From: Planctomycetes bacterium MalM25
GTDB taxonomy: Bacteria; Planctomycetota; Planctomycetia; Pirellulales; Lacipirellulaceae
Direction of reading: 5' to 3'
Length of the DNA stretch: 64,000 bases
NCBI GenBank assembly: GCA_007745835.1
Contig: CP036424.1
Span: forward strand, 248,001-312,000
Part shown: positions 25,963 to 34,308 of the stretch, piece by piece
Position numbering within the stretch: position 1 is the first letter of the stretch
How the letters are laid out: every line of letters begins with the position of its first letter
Program-made: the position numbers and the translations under genes
The notes under the pieces: model-generated
Database searches by the model: none
What the model was told of the DNA's origin: nothing
The model's input: the letters and a program-made list of their open reading frames with translations, nothing else

Positions 25963-26964
25963 ATGCTCCTTCAACGAAGATTCTCTCCGTACGCCGGGCT
26001 GGCTCTGCTGGCGATGCTTGCGAGCCCCGCCGAAGCCCAGCCCGGGACGCCCGTCTTCGAGGCTCCGCCGATCCCGTCGAGCTACGCGGAGTTGCTCCCG
26101 CCCAATCCTGCGGAAGCGGCCGCGGTGATCGAACCGGTCGCGGCAACGGCCCCGCCGGCCGAATCTGTTCCCGTCCCGGTCCCAGCTCCCGCGCCGGCCG
26201 CCGAGGCCGTTCCAGCCGCGCCCGCCGAGTCGGCGACGCCGTTGCTCGATGCGGCCGCGGAAGAGGCGCCCACCGTGCGGTGGTATTACCCGTTGTCGTG
26301 GTTCGGCCCCTCGCCCTGGGATTCGGGGATCGAATTCGGTCTCAACGGCGCGAGCGGCACGAGCGAGTCGCTCAGCTTCCGCACGGGCGGTTACATCAAA
26401 CGGAAGGCGGACGACTACAAGTTCGATGGGTCGATCTACTACAACAAGACCAAGAGCGAAGGGATCGAGGTGCAGAGCAACGCGCTCTTGGACCTGCGCT
26501 ACGACTGGTTGTTCGACGACTCGCCGTGGACGCTGTTCATCATGAGCCAGACGTTCTACGACGAGTTCCAGGCGTTCGACTTCAACTTCAATGCGAACAC
26601 CGGTTTCGGCTACCAGTGGATCGACGAGGATTGGACTCGCCTGACGACGAGCATCGGTACGGGCGCCTCGCGTGAGTTCGGCGCGCCGGCCCGCGACCGC
26701 TGGGTCGCGGAGGCGAGCTTCGGCGTGAACTACGAGCTGGAGTGGTCGACGAACAAGAAGTTCTACGCGAAGATCGATTGCTTCCCGGAGTGGGAGGATT
26801 TCAGCAATTACCGTGTGCTGGGCGATATCGGCTTCGAGTTCGAGCTGCACGAGCCCTCGAACATGAGCCTGAAACTCGCCGCGACCGACCGCTACGACAG
26901 CGATCCGCAGGGCGCGGAGCCGCACAACTTGAACTACTCGGCGATGCTGATCTGGAAGCTGTAG
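25963..26964 (+). CDS. DUF481 (YdiY-like) outer-membrane beta-barrel protein
   Basis: A 333-residue exported protein. A signal peptide (about 1-25) is followed by a Pro/Ala-rich linker to about residue 100, then a beta-rich C-terminal domain of alternating aromatic strands. Recognisable DUF481-like segments include IEFGLNGASGTSES, GYIKRKADDYKFDGSIYY, NALLDLRYDWLF and LNYSAMLIWKL at the extreme C-terminus, which ends in the alternating pattern typical of outer-membrane barrels. The likely location is the outer membrane. The function of the family is not established beyond a salt-inducible member in enterobacteria. It stands alone between rseP and the DUF1080 gene. Confidence 0.82.
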   Translation: MLLQRRFSPYAGLALLAMLASPAEAQPGTPVFEAPPIPSSYAELLPPNPAEAAAVIEPVAATAPPAESVPVPVPAPAPAAEAVPAAPAESATPLLDAAAEEAPTVRWYYPLSWFGPSPWDSGIEFGLNGASGTSESLSFRTGGYIKRKADDYKFDGSIYYNKTKSEGIEVQSNALLDLRYDWLFDDSPWTLFIMSQTFYDEFQAFDFNFNANTGFGYQWIDEDWTRLTTSIGTGASREFGAPARDRWVAEASFGVNYELEWSTNKKFYAKIDCFPEWEDFSNYRVLGDIGFEFELHEPSNMSLKLAATDRYDSDPQGAEPHNLNYSAMLIWKL

Positions 26965-27044
26965 GGCGGGGAACTCCCTGATTCGCCCGGCTGAGCTGTG
27001 TACAATGCGAAACTCGTCGCACGCACACTCCGGGAAGCCCAGCA

Positions 27045-27746
27045 ATGCTCCGCGTTCTGTCGCTCATCGTCGCCCTCACCGCTTCGCCCCTGCTCGCCGA
27101 TCACCACGCCGAGTTCCGACCGCTGTTCGACGGCGAGTCCCTCGATGGCTGGGTGCAGCGTGGCGGGGAAGCCGTTTACACGGTCGCCCCGGGGGCGGTC
27201 GGCGGCGCGCAGGTCGTTGGGACCAGCGTGCAGGGGACGCCCAACTCGTTCCTCTGCACGGACCGAGACTACGCCGACTTCATCCTCGAGTTCGAGGTGA
27301 AGGTCCACCCGCTGCTCAACTCGGGCGTGCAGTTCCGCAGCCTCTGCAACGACCGGGAGCAGGAGATCGAACTGCCCGATGGGTCGACCAAGAAGATCAA
27401 CGCCGGACGGGTACACGGTTACCAATGCGAGATCGATCCCTCCGACCGCGCCTGGTCGGCCGGCGTATACGACGAGGCCCGCCGCGGGTGGATCTTCAAC
27501 CTCGAAGGCGATGAGCACGCCGACGCCCGCGCCGCTTTCGATCGCAACGGGTGGAACCACTACCGCATCGAGGCGATCGGCGACACGATCAAGACCTTTA
27601 TCAACGGCGTGCCCGCCGCCGACTTCACGGACGGCATGACGTCCACCGGATTCATCGCTTTGCAGGTCCACAACATCGCTACGAAGGCGCAAGCGGGCAA
27701 GCAGATCCGCTGGCGCAACATCCGCATCAAGGAAGTCAAAGAGTGA
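27045..27746 (+). CDS. secreted DUF1080 (3-keto-disaccharide hydrolase-like) protein
   Basis: A 233-residue exported protein with a signal peptide (about 1-18). The concanavalin-like DUF1080 domain is shown by FRPLFDGESLDGW, the FILEFEVKV strand, LNSGVQFRS, and the RVHGYQCEIDPSDRAWSAG segment. NHYRIEAIGDTIKTFINGVP and GFIALQVHN complete the lectin-like sandwich. This family is greatly expanded in planctomycetes, and some members cleave 3-keto-glycosides. The stop TGA overlaps the GTG start of the ogt gene, so the two are translationally coupled, although their functions look unrelated. Confidence 0.88.
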   Translation: MLRVLSLIVALTASPLLADHHAEFRPLFDGESLDGWVQRGGEAVYTVAPGAVGGAQVVGTSVQGTPNSFLCTDRDYADFILEFEVKVHPLLNSGVQFRSLCNDREQEIELPDGSTKKINAGRVHGYQCEIDPSDRAWSAGVYDEARRGWIFNLEGDEHADARAAFDRNGWNHYRIEAIGDTIKTFINGVPAADFTDGMTSTGFIALQVHNIATKAQAGKQIRWRNIRIKEVKE

Positions 27747-28282
27747 CTGACCGCAGCGATCGCCTCGTCACGTCGCGCCTCGACTCACCGATCGGCCCGC
27801 TGCTCCTCGGGGCAGTGGGCCGATCGCTTTGCCTCGTCGAGTACGCCGAGGAATCGCGGGCGGAGCGCCAGCTCCGCCGGGTTGGCGAGCGGATGGGGCT
27901 CGGGCCGTGCGCCGGGTCGTCGGTGGCAATCGATCAGACCGCGGAGCAGCTCGCCGAGTTTTTCGCGGGGAAACGCCAGGGGTTTTCGATTCCACTTGAG
28001 TTGATGGGCACGCCTTTTCAGCAGAGCGTGTGGGCGGAGCTGCTCAAGATCCCGCCAGGCGAGACCCGCTCATACGGACAGATCGCCCGTGCGTTGGGCG
28101 ACCCGGCCGCCACCCGCGCCGTGGGCGCCGCGAATGGCGCTAACCCGATCTCGATCCTCGTCCCCTGCCACCGTGTCGTGCGGACGGGCGGGGCGCTCGG
28201 TGGCTATGGCGGAGGTCTCGACCGCAAGAGTTGGCTGCTCGACCACGAGCAACGCATGGCCGGCGTCACGCTCTTCGCCTAG
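27743..28282 (+). CDS. ogt: methylated-DNA--protein-cysteine methyltransferase
   Basis: A 179-residue suicide repair protein that transfers methyl from O6-methylguanine or O4-methylthymine to its own cysteine. The acceptor is Cys142 in ILVPCHRVV. The helix-turn-helix segment GTPFQQSVWAELLKIPPG and SYGQIARALGDPAATRAVG are conserved, and the C-terminal GGYGGGLDRKSWLLDHE is typical. The GTG at 27743 overlaps the preceding TGA and gives the usual family length; a longer frame beginning inside the upstream gene is not needed. The gene ends in a four-base tail-to-tail overlap with rsmE. Confidence 0.92.
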   Translation: MTDRSDRLVTSRLDSPIGPLLLGAVGRSLCLVEYAEESRAERQLRRVGERMGLGPCAGSSVAIDQTAEQLAEFFAGKRQGFSIPLELMGTPFQQSVWAELLKIPPGETRSYGQIARALGDPAATRAVGAANGANPISILVPCHRVVRTGGALGGYGGGLDRKSWLLDHEQRMAGVTLFA

Positions 28283-28992
28283 CGGTCGCCGCAGGTCACC
28301 AACGCCGCCAACGCGATCGCCGCCGTCTCGATCCGCAGGAGGCTCTTGCCGAGCGCGACCCCCGCCCAGCCGGTTGCGGCTGCCGCCGCGACTTCCGGCT
28401 CGGTGAAACCCCCCTCGGGTCCGACGGCGATGGTGCAGGAGCCGGTGGCTATCGCCTCAGGTTGGGATCCGGAGTAAGGGTGCGCGATCCAGCGCGCGTC
28501 CGCCTCGGCCGTTTCGAGGAACCGCGTCAGAGCCGCCGGTTCATCGATCGCCATCAGCCGGTTCCGACCGCACTGCTTCGACGCCTCGATCACGGCGCGG
28601 CGGAGCTTGTCGAGGCCGGACGCCTTCGGCGCGACGACGCTCCGCTCGGTGGTTAACGGGACGAGCCTCGCGACGCCCAGCTCGGTGAGTTTCTCGACCA
28701 GCACTTTCTGGCGGTCCCCCTTCGGCAGCGCGACGCCGAGCGTCAGCCCGACCGCCGGCTCGCGATCGACCTCGGCGCACGACCGCAGGGCGAGCGTCAC
28801 TTCCCGGCGTGAGGTCTCGGTCGCCTCGGCCTCGAACTCGCGCCCCGAGCCATCGAACAACGTGACCCGATCGCCCACGCTCCCCCGCATCACGTGCAGG
28901 AAATGGTGCGCCTCGGCGTCGGTCAGCCGCGCGGGGGCGGGGCTATCAGGGTCGAAATCGAGCCGGGTTTCGCTGAAGAACCGATGGGACAC
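28279..28992 (-). CDS. rsmE: 16S rRNA (uracil1498-N3)-methyltransferase
   Basis: A SPOUT-class methyltransferase of about 237 residues that modifies U1498 of 16S rRNA. Features are the N-terminal OB-like part (AEAHHFLHVMRGSVGD, VTLFDGSG), VALPKGDRQKVLVEKLTELG, the KQCGRNRL segment, and the SAM-binding knot with AVGPEGGFTEPE and LLRIETAAIAA. The GTG at 28992 (giving MSHRFFSE) matches the usual start; an in-frame ATG 57 bases upstream would add 19 uncharacteristic residues. It converges with ogt and diverges from the ExeA-like gene. Confidence 0.92.
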   Translation of the reverse strand: MSHRFFSETRLDFDPDSPAPARLTDAEAHHFLHVMRGSVGDRVTLFDGSGREFEAEATETSRREVTLALRSCAEVDREPAVGLTLGVALPKGDRQKVLVEKLTELGVARLVPLTTERSVVAPKASGLDKLRRAVIEASKQCGRNRLMAIDEPAALTRFLETAEADARWIAHPYSGSQPEAIATGSCTIAVGPEGGFTEPEVAAAAATGWAGVALGKSLLRIETAAIALAALVTCGDR

Positions 28993-29127
28993 GGCGTTCG
29001 GGGGCGTTCGGAGGAAGGATGGCGAGGCGCCATCAAGTCGGTGAACCAAGTGAACCGATTATGCCGTTGTGGGCGACCCCTCGCCCCTCCACCGCCGCAC
29101 TTGCAACGCTTTCACCGCTGGCACGCT

Positions 29128-29970
29128 ATGTATCTTCAGCACTGGGGCTTCGAGGAATCGCCCTTCTCGACCCGTTCGTTCGGCGCCGGCGCCGCGGGCG
29201 ATGGCCGCGAGCCGTACCCGACCCGCCCGCTCGCCGAGGCGACCGCGCGGGCGGACTACCTGGTGGGCCAACGCCGCCGGGTGGGCGTGCTGCTGGGCGG
29301 CCGGGGCTGGGGCAAGACGACCGCCGCCGCGGCGATCGCCGCCGAGCAACGCCGGCAGGGCGTACAAACCGTGATGCTCGACGTCGTCGGCCTCACCGCC
29401 CGCGAGCTGCTGTTCCGGGTCGCCGAGGGCCTCGACGCCGCTCCGGACGCGGCCGACTGCCAGATGCGGCTGTGGAGGCGGATCGAGGACACGCTCGCCG
29501 AGAACCGTTGGCAGCAGCGGACCACGTTGCTGTTGATCGACGACGTCGAAGAGCTTGGCCCCGACTCACAGCAGCAACTCGTACGGCTGGCCCGGCTCGA
29601 AGCCGACCCCGACGCGCGGTGGACGCTGCTGCTGACCACCTCGCCCGAATCGCTCGAGCGCCTCAGCACGCCGCTCCTGCACCTAATCGACCTGCGGATC
29701 GACTTGGCGCCGTGGACGCTCGACGACACGATCGGCTACGTGCAGACCGCGCTGGTCGACGCCGGCCGCTTCGAGCCGGTCTTCACCGACCCGGCGCTCG
29801 AGCTGCTGCACGAGCTGACGCGGGGTGTGCCGCGGCACGTCGCCCGCCTGGCGGACTTTGCGCTGCTGGCCGGCGCCGGGCAGGGGGTCGACCAGGTCGG
29901 GACCGCGTTGATCGAGCAGGCGTTCGCCGAGACCAAGTGGGTCCCGAACGGGATGGCGCTGGCGAGCTAA
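29128..29970 (+). CDS. ExeA-family AAA ATPase
   Basis: A 280-residue ATPase starting MYLQHWGFEESPFS, the characteristic N-terminus of ExeA/GspA-type and related transposition or secretion ATPases. Walker A is GGRGWGKTT, Walker B is LLLIDDVEEL, and a sensor-like LLLTTSPES follows. The C-terminal helical lid includes TRGVPRHVARLADFALL. ExeA proteins help assemble type II secretion pores, and planctomycetes carry several solo copies, so the partner is unknown. An upstream frame from 28894 is open but lacks family similarity. The stop overlaps that of the converging esterase. Confidence 0.82.
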   Translation: MYLQHWGFEESPFSTRSFGAGAAGDGREPYPTRPLAEATARADYLVGQRRRVGVLLGGRGWGKTTAAAAIAAEQRRQGVQTVMLDVVGLTARELLFRVAEGLDAAPDAADCQMRLWRRIEDTLAENRWQQRTTLLLIDDVEELGPDSQQQLVRLARLEADPDARWTLLLTTSPESLERLSTPLLHLIDLRIDLAPWTLDDTIGYVQTALVDAGRFEPVFTDPALELLHELTRGVPRHVARLADFALLAGAGQGVDQVGTALIEQAFAETKWVPNGMALAS

Positions 29971-30917
29971 CGCGTTTCGGCCAGCCCGCGACCGACGAGC
30001 CACGCCTCGAGCGCCGCGGGCCACCGCGTGACCGAGCCCGCCGGCGCCCACATGCCGAAGCCGTGCCCGCCCGTCTCGTAAAGGTGCATCTCGACCGGCA
30101 CGCCGTGCCGCCGGCAGGCGTCGTAGAAACGCTGGCTGTTCTCGACCGGCACGCCCGGGTCGTCGATGGCGTGGATCAGCAGCGTCGGCGGGGTGTCGGC
30201 GGTGACTTGTTCGTCGGTCGAGAGCAGGGCGATCTCTTCCTCGCCCGGGTCCTTGCCGATCAGGTTGGTCCGCGACCCGCGGTGGCCCACGTCGTCGCGG
30301 AAGCTGATGGCCGGGTAGACCAGCACGGCGAAGTCGGGCCGGGCGGAGAACGCCGCGAGCGCGGGGTCGGTCTCCTTCGGGGTCGTGGAGCCGTGCAGGG
30401 TCGCCGTGCTCGCCGCCAAGTGCCCACCGGCCGAGAAGCCAAGCACGCCGACCCTCTCGGGATCGATGTCGAAACGCCGGGCGTTGGCGCGGACCCAACG
30501 CACCGCCCGGGCCGCGTCTGCCTGGGGCACGGGGTGCTGATGCTCCCCGCCACCGCAACGGTAGGGGACCAACACGCCGACGAGGCCGCGTTCGGCCAAC
30601 CAGCGGGCGACGAAGTGCCCCTCCTTATCGATCGCCAGGCCGGAGTAGCCCCCGCCGGGGAAGACAATCACCGCCGCGCGGCTACCGAGATCCGCCTCGG
30701 GGCGGTAGACGGTCACGATCGGGTCGGTCACGCCGGTCGCCCACCGGCTGGAGCGCTGCGCGTCGCCCCGTTGTTCGTAAGTGGCGCCACCCTCGTCGCC
30801 CGCCTCCGCCGCTTCGCCGGTTAGCAGGTGGTAGCGGCTGACGTTCGGTTCTCCGCCGGCGTGTGTGCTGGTCGAAGCCATGGCGATCAGAAAGAGGAGT
30901 CGGGGGAGCGGGTTCAT
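29967..30917 (-). CDS. secreted alpha/beta-hydrolase (acetyl-esterase/BD-FAE-like)
   Basis: A 316-residue exported serine esterase with a signal peptide (about 1-21). The oxyanion segment is VIVFPGGGYSG, the nucleophile Ser162 lies in VLGFSAGGHLA, the acid is in LLIHAIDDPGVP and the histidine is in TGGHGFGMW, so the triad is complete. It resembles bifunctional acetylxylan/feruloyl esterases that remove substituents from plant or algal polysaccharides. Its ATG overlaps the rsmD stop by four bases (ATGA), giving coupled translation with an unrelated rRNA methyltransferase gene. Confidence 0.87.
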   Translation of the reverse strand: MNPLPRLLFLIAMASTSTHAGGEPNVSRYHLLTGEAAEAGDEGGATYEQRGDAQRSSRWATGVTDPIVTVYRPEADLGSRAAVIVFPGGGYSGLAIDKEGHFVARWLAERGLVGVLVPYRCGGGEHQHPVPQADAARAVRWVRANARRFDIDPERVGVLGFSAGGHLAASTATLHGSTTPKETDPALAAFSARPDFAVLVYPAISFRDDVGHRGSRTNLIGKDPGEEEIALLSTDEQVTADTPPTLLIHAIDDPGVPVENSQRFYDACRRHGVPVEMHLYETGGHGFGMWAPAGSVTRWPAALEAWLVGRGLAETR

Positions 30918-31615
30918 GATGAGGAGTCCGTGGGGTCGATCCGGAGCACCCCCACGACGGCGGGGTGGTACTCGCGCACGTCCCAGCCGGTCTCGCTGCG
31001 GTGCTGCTTGACTTGGCCGGGCAACAAGGAGAAGTCGAAGCGATCGTCCGCCTCAATGACCAGCACGCTGCCCGTGGGGGCGGCGTCGTGCAGGGTTTGG
31101 ATGAGGGTGAGCATCTCTTCCTGGCGTTCGATGAAGAACGCGTAGGGGGGCGAGATGAACACGAGCCAGGGCCGCGTCGCCTGCGGTTCACGAGCCGGCC
31201 ACGTCCCGCTGGCCACGTCCCGTTGTCGCCAAACGAAGGCGCTGGTTACGAGCACTTCGCACCGATCTTGGACCTCCATCGCGGCGACGTTCTGCTTGAC
31301 GACGGTGGCGGTCGGCACGTGGCGTTCGATGAGGGTCGCGCTCTCGGCGCCGCGGCTGATCGCCTCGAGCCCCAAGGCCCCGGTGCCGGCGAAGACGTCG
31401 ATCGCGTGCTTGCCCGCCGCGTCGAGGCCGACGAGGTTGAAGATCGCCTCGCGGACGCGGTGCTTCATGGGGCGCGTGACCCGTTCGCCGGCGGTGCGGC
31501 CGGTGGTCTGCAGGAGGGGCTCGCTGGTCAGCTTGGCCCCGCGGTAGCGGCCGCCGATGATCCGCAGATCGACCGCCTCGGCGGGGGTGTCGCTCTGCTT
31601 TCGCTTCTTGGCCAT
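30914..31615 (-). CDS. rsmD: 16S rRNA (guanine966-N2)-methyltransferase
   Basis: A 233-residue SAM-dependent methyltransferase. Conserved features are LRIIGGRYRGAKL near the start, RPMKHRVREAIFN, and the SAM motif AIDVFAGTGALGLEAISRG followed by LIERH. The catalytic loop is ISPPY, where NPPY or DPPY is usual. It modifies G966 of 16S rRNA in the small subunit. The short Lys-rich N-terminal extension is unremarkable. It is first in a two-gene unit with the esterase. Confidence 0.9.
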   Translation of the reverse strand: MAKKRKQSDTPAEAVDLRIIGGRYRGAKLTSEPLLQTTGRTAGERVTRPMKHRVREAIFNLVGLDAAGKHAIDVFAGTGALGLEAISRGAESATLIERHVPTATVVKQNVAAMEVQDRCEVLVTSAFVWRQRDVASGTWPAREPQATRPWLVFISPPYAFFIERQEEMLTLIQTLHDAAPTGSVLVIEADDRFDFSLLPGQVKQHRSETGWDVREYHPAVVGVLRIDPTDSSS

Positions 31616-31753
31616 CCGGCTTCGCCCTCGGTTCCCCGTTCGGTCTGAGCCGCGTATCGTACTTGGCGGGCCGCCGCGGCACGAGTTGCGGGGCCCCGAG
31701 AACTCCCTGTGCTTAGGCTTGCCCCTCTCCCCAGCTCAGAAGATCGGAACGCC

Positions 31754-32938
31754 ATGAGACGCTTCATCGGTTGGTTGGTCCTTGCTAGCGTGACGGCGGT
31801 CGCCGTCCCCCTGTCGGCCCAAGAAGCGGCGGCCCCGGCGGCGCCGGCCACGCCCGAGAAGGCCGCCTATTTGGCCGCCCTCGAGGCCTACAAGGACCAG
31901 GTCCGCGAGATCGAGAGCCTGTGGGCCGCCTACCAAGCGACCGGGGATAAAACGGAACAAGAAACTATCAACGAACAGCTGAAGCCCGTGGTGGCCGAAG
32001 CCAAGATCAAGGTGAACGCTATGGTTGACGCCGCCCTCGAAGCCTTCAAAGCCGCCCCCATGAGCGACAAGGAGGTGACCGACCTGCTGCTCTCGGTCGC
32101 CGAGCACCAGGCGGTCGGACGCGGGGAAGGGGGCGGTGGAGACCAGTACGAGACCGCTGTGCCGATCCTCGAAGCGCTCGTCGACGGCGGTCACGACAAG
32201 GCGGAGCTGCCGGTCTGGGGTGCGTTGGCGGCGATCTGCGTGAACGACTTCGACCTGGCTGACAAGTTCGCCGCCCTCGCCGAGAAGAGCGGCGCCTTGC
32301 GGGCCGGGCCGGGCGGGGACGAAGCCGCCCAAGAGACCTTCGCCACCGCGCTGCGGTTCATCGAGGATCGGGCGCGTTACCGCGCTCGCTGGGAGAAGGA
32401 GCAAAAGGTCCGCGAAGCCGAAGCGGCCGCCGACAACAACCCGCGTGTGAAGCTGAAGCTCAACAAGGGAGACGTTGTCATCGAGCTGTTCGAGGACCAG
32501 GCACCGATCGCGACCGCGAATTTCTTGTCGCTGGTAAAGAAGGGCTTCTACGAGGGGGTCGTCTTCCATCGGGTGCTGCCCCGATTCATGGCTCAGGGGG
32601 GCGACCCCACCGGCAGCGGATCGGGCGGGCCGGGCTACTCGATCGCGTGCGAATGTGAGAAGCCCGACGCCCGCGGCCACTTCCGCGGCACCCTCAGCAT
32701 GGCTCACGCCGGCAAAGACACGGGCGGTTCGCAGTTCTTCCTGTGCTTCGTACCGACCGACTTCCTCGACGGCCGCCACACGGCGTTCGGACGTGTCGTG
32801 GAGGGCTTCGACGTCATCGGGGACATCCAAGTGATCGATCCGGGCAAGAACGGCCCGCAACCCGACGTCATCGAGAAGGCGGAGGTCCTCCGAGACCGGG
32901 GGCACGCCTACGAGTTCGATAAACTCCCCGGCCGCTAG
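31754..32938 (+). CDS. exported cyclophilin-type peptidyl-prolyl cis-trans isomerase
   Basis: A 394-residue protein. A signal peptide (about 1-23, ending LSAQ) is followed by about 210 residues of helical, Ala/Lys/Glu-rich sequence, probably coiled coil or TPR-like. The C-terminal cyclophilin domain has GDVVIELFEDQAPIATANFL, FYEGVVFHRVLPRFMAQGGD, GTLSMAHAGKDTGGSQFF and HTAFGRVVEG. Active-site Arg and Phe (FHR) and the QFF motif are kept. It speeds proline isomerisation in exported proteins. The ATG at 31754 directly precedes the signal peptide; an upstream ATG at 31709 would bury it. Confidence 0.9.
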   Translation: MRRFIGWLVLASVTAVAVPLSAQEAAAPAAPATPEKAAYLAALEAYKDQVREIESLWAAYQATGDKTEQETINEQLKPVVAEAKIKVNAMVDAALEAFKAAPMSDKEVTDLLLSVAEHQAVGRGEGGGGDQYETAVPILEALVDGGHDKAELPVWGALAAICVNDFDLADKFAALAEKSGALRAGPGGDEAAQETFATALRFIEDRARYRARWEKEQKVREAEAAADNNPRVKLKLNKGDVVIELFEDQAPIATANFLSLVKKGFYEGVVFHRVLPRFMAQGGDPTGSGSGGPGYSIACECEKPDARGHFRGTLSMAHAGKDTGGSQFFLCFVPTDFLDGRHTAFGRVVEGFDVIGDIQVIDPGKNGPQPDVIEKAEVLRDRGHAYEFDKLPGR

Positions 32939-33187
32939 CACGACCGGCGAGAGCGCACGGCGTTCTCGCTTCTTTGCGTCGGTCGTAAGGCATTGCAGGG
33001 AATTGGTTTAGGTCCACGCGGGGCGTGCTGGCCCCTTTGGGCCGTTGACGCCATGGCGGGGGCGGGATTAGGCTCACTTTGCTCTGGCCAATGCTGCGAG
33101 GCGTGTCTATTGGCCCGAGTAATCGTTACGGAGCCCTGGCGGCGTCGCCAGCGGCCCCGGCGATCCCGGCCTAAGACGACCCCTCCG

Positions 33188-34153
33188 ATGCAGCTCAAAT
33201 CGCTCAAAGTCTTCTGCGACATCATCCGGCTCGGCAGCTTCTCGAAAGCGGCCGAGTTGAATGGCGTGTCGCAGCCCAGCGCGAGCCAACTCGTCCATCA
33301 GTTGGAAGACCGCCTTGGGGCGCAGCTGATCGATCGATCGAAGCGGCCCTTCGTTGTCACCGAGGCGGGGCGGCTTTACTTCGAGGGGTGCCACGATCTG
33401 GTGCACCGCTACGAGGAACTCGAGCACCTGGTCCGCCAGAAGCACGAGTCGCCCGGCGGGCGGTTGCGTGTCGGCGCCATCTACTCGGCCGGTCTCGGGC
33501 AGATGCACCGCGTGGTCGAGGAGTTCCGAGAGGAGCAGCCCGGGGTCGATCTACAAGTCGAGTACATGCACCCGCAGCAGGTCGATGAGACGGTGCTGGC
33601 GGGCGAGGTCGATTTAGGCGTGACCAGCTACCCCGAGTCGGGCAAGCAGTTCACCGCCATCCCCTGGCGCGACGAGCCCTTTGCCCTGGCGGTGGCCGCC
33701 GGCCACCCGCTCGCCGGACGCGGGGGCGTCACGGTCGAAGCCCTTGCTGGCCTGCCGATGGTGATGACCCAGACCGGACTGCGGGTACGGGACGAGGTCG
33801 ATCGTTGGCTCGCGGCGCACCGGATCGAAGTGACCGTGGCGGTCGAGTTCGACAACCTTGAATCGGTTAAGCGCGCTATCGAAGTGGACGACGGCGTCGG
33901 CCTGCTGCCGGCGCCCGTGTTCGCTACCGAGACGATCTCCGGCACACTCGTGCGGGTCAACCTCGTTGACGAGGCGGGCCAGCCCGAGACCTTCGTCCGG
34001 CCGTTGGGCGTGATCCATCGGCGGGGCGAGGACCTTTCGGTTGCGGCCGAGCACTTCCTCGAACTGCTCAAACGCCACGCGGACGACCCCCCCGAACGCC
34101 CGCTCGCGCGGGCCACGGCGGGCGGCGGCGCGGCTAAGCCGGCGGCCGTGTGA
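33188..34153 (+). CDS. LysR-family transcriptional regulator upstream of gltBD
   Basis: A 321-residue LysR protein. The N-terminal winged helix-turn-helix reads LKVFCDIIRLGSFSKAAELN, followed by VSQPSASQLVHQLEDRLG. The effector domain begins GGRLRVGAIYSAG. The start at 33188 matches the family; a longer frame to 32993 is leader. It lies 155 bases upstream of the glutamate synthase genes and points the same way. In Bacillus a LysR protein (GltC) controls glutamate synthase but is divergent, so a regulatory link here is an inference from position. Confidence 0.88.
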   Translation: MQLKSLKVFCDIIRLGSFSKAAELNGVSQPSASQLVHQLEDRLGAQLIDRSKRPFVVTEAGRLYFEGCHDLVHRYEELEHLVRQKHESPGGRLRVGAIYSAGLGQMHRVVEEFREEQPGVDLQVEYMHPQQVDETVLAGEVDLGVTSYPESGKQFTAIPWRDEPFALAVAAGHPLAGRGGVTVEALAGLPMVMTQTGLRVRDEVDRWLAAHRIEVTVAVEFDNLESVKRAIEVDDGVGLLPAPVFATETISGTLVRVNLVDEAGQPETFVRPLGVIHRRGEDLSVAAEHFLELLKRHADDPPERPLARATAGGGAAKPAAV

Positions 34154-34308
34154 CGCGCGCGGCGGCGAGCCTCACCCCCCGCCAACTCATCCGCGGCAGA
34201 CCGACGGCCCCGAGCCCTTCTCCCGCAGATCCGATTCAAAGCGACAACCGACGACTGAACCAACGCTCCCACAAGACGGTGGGGCGAACCTTTGCAAGCG
34301 GCGACACG

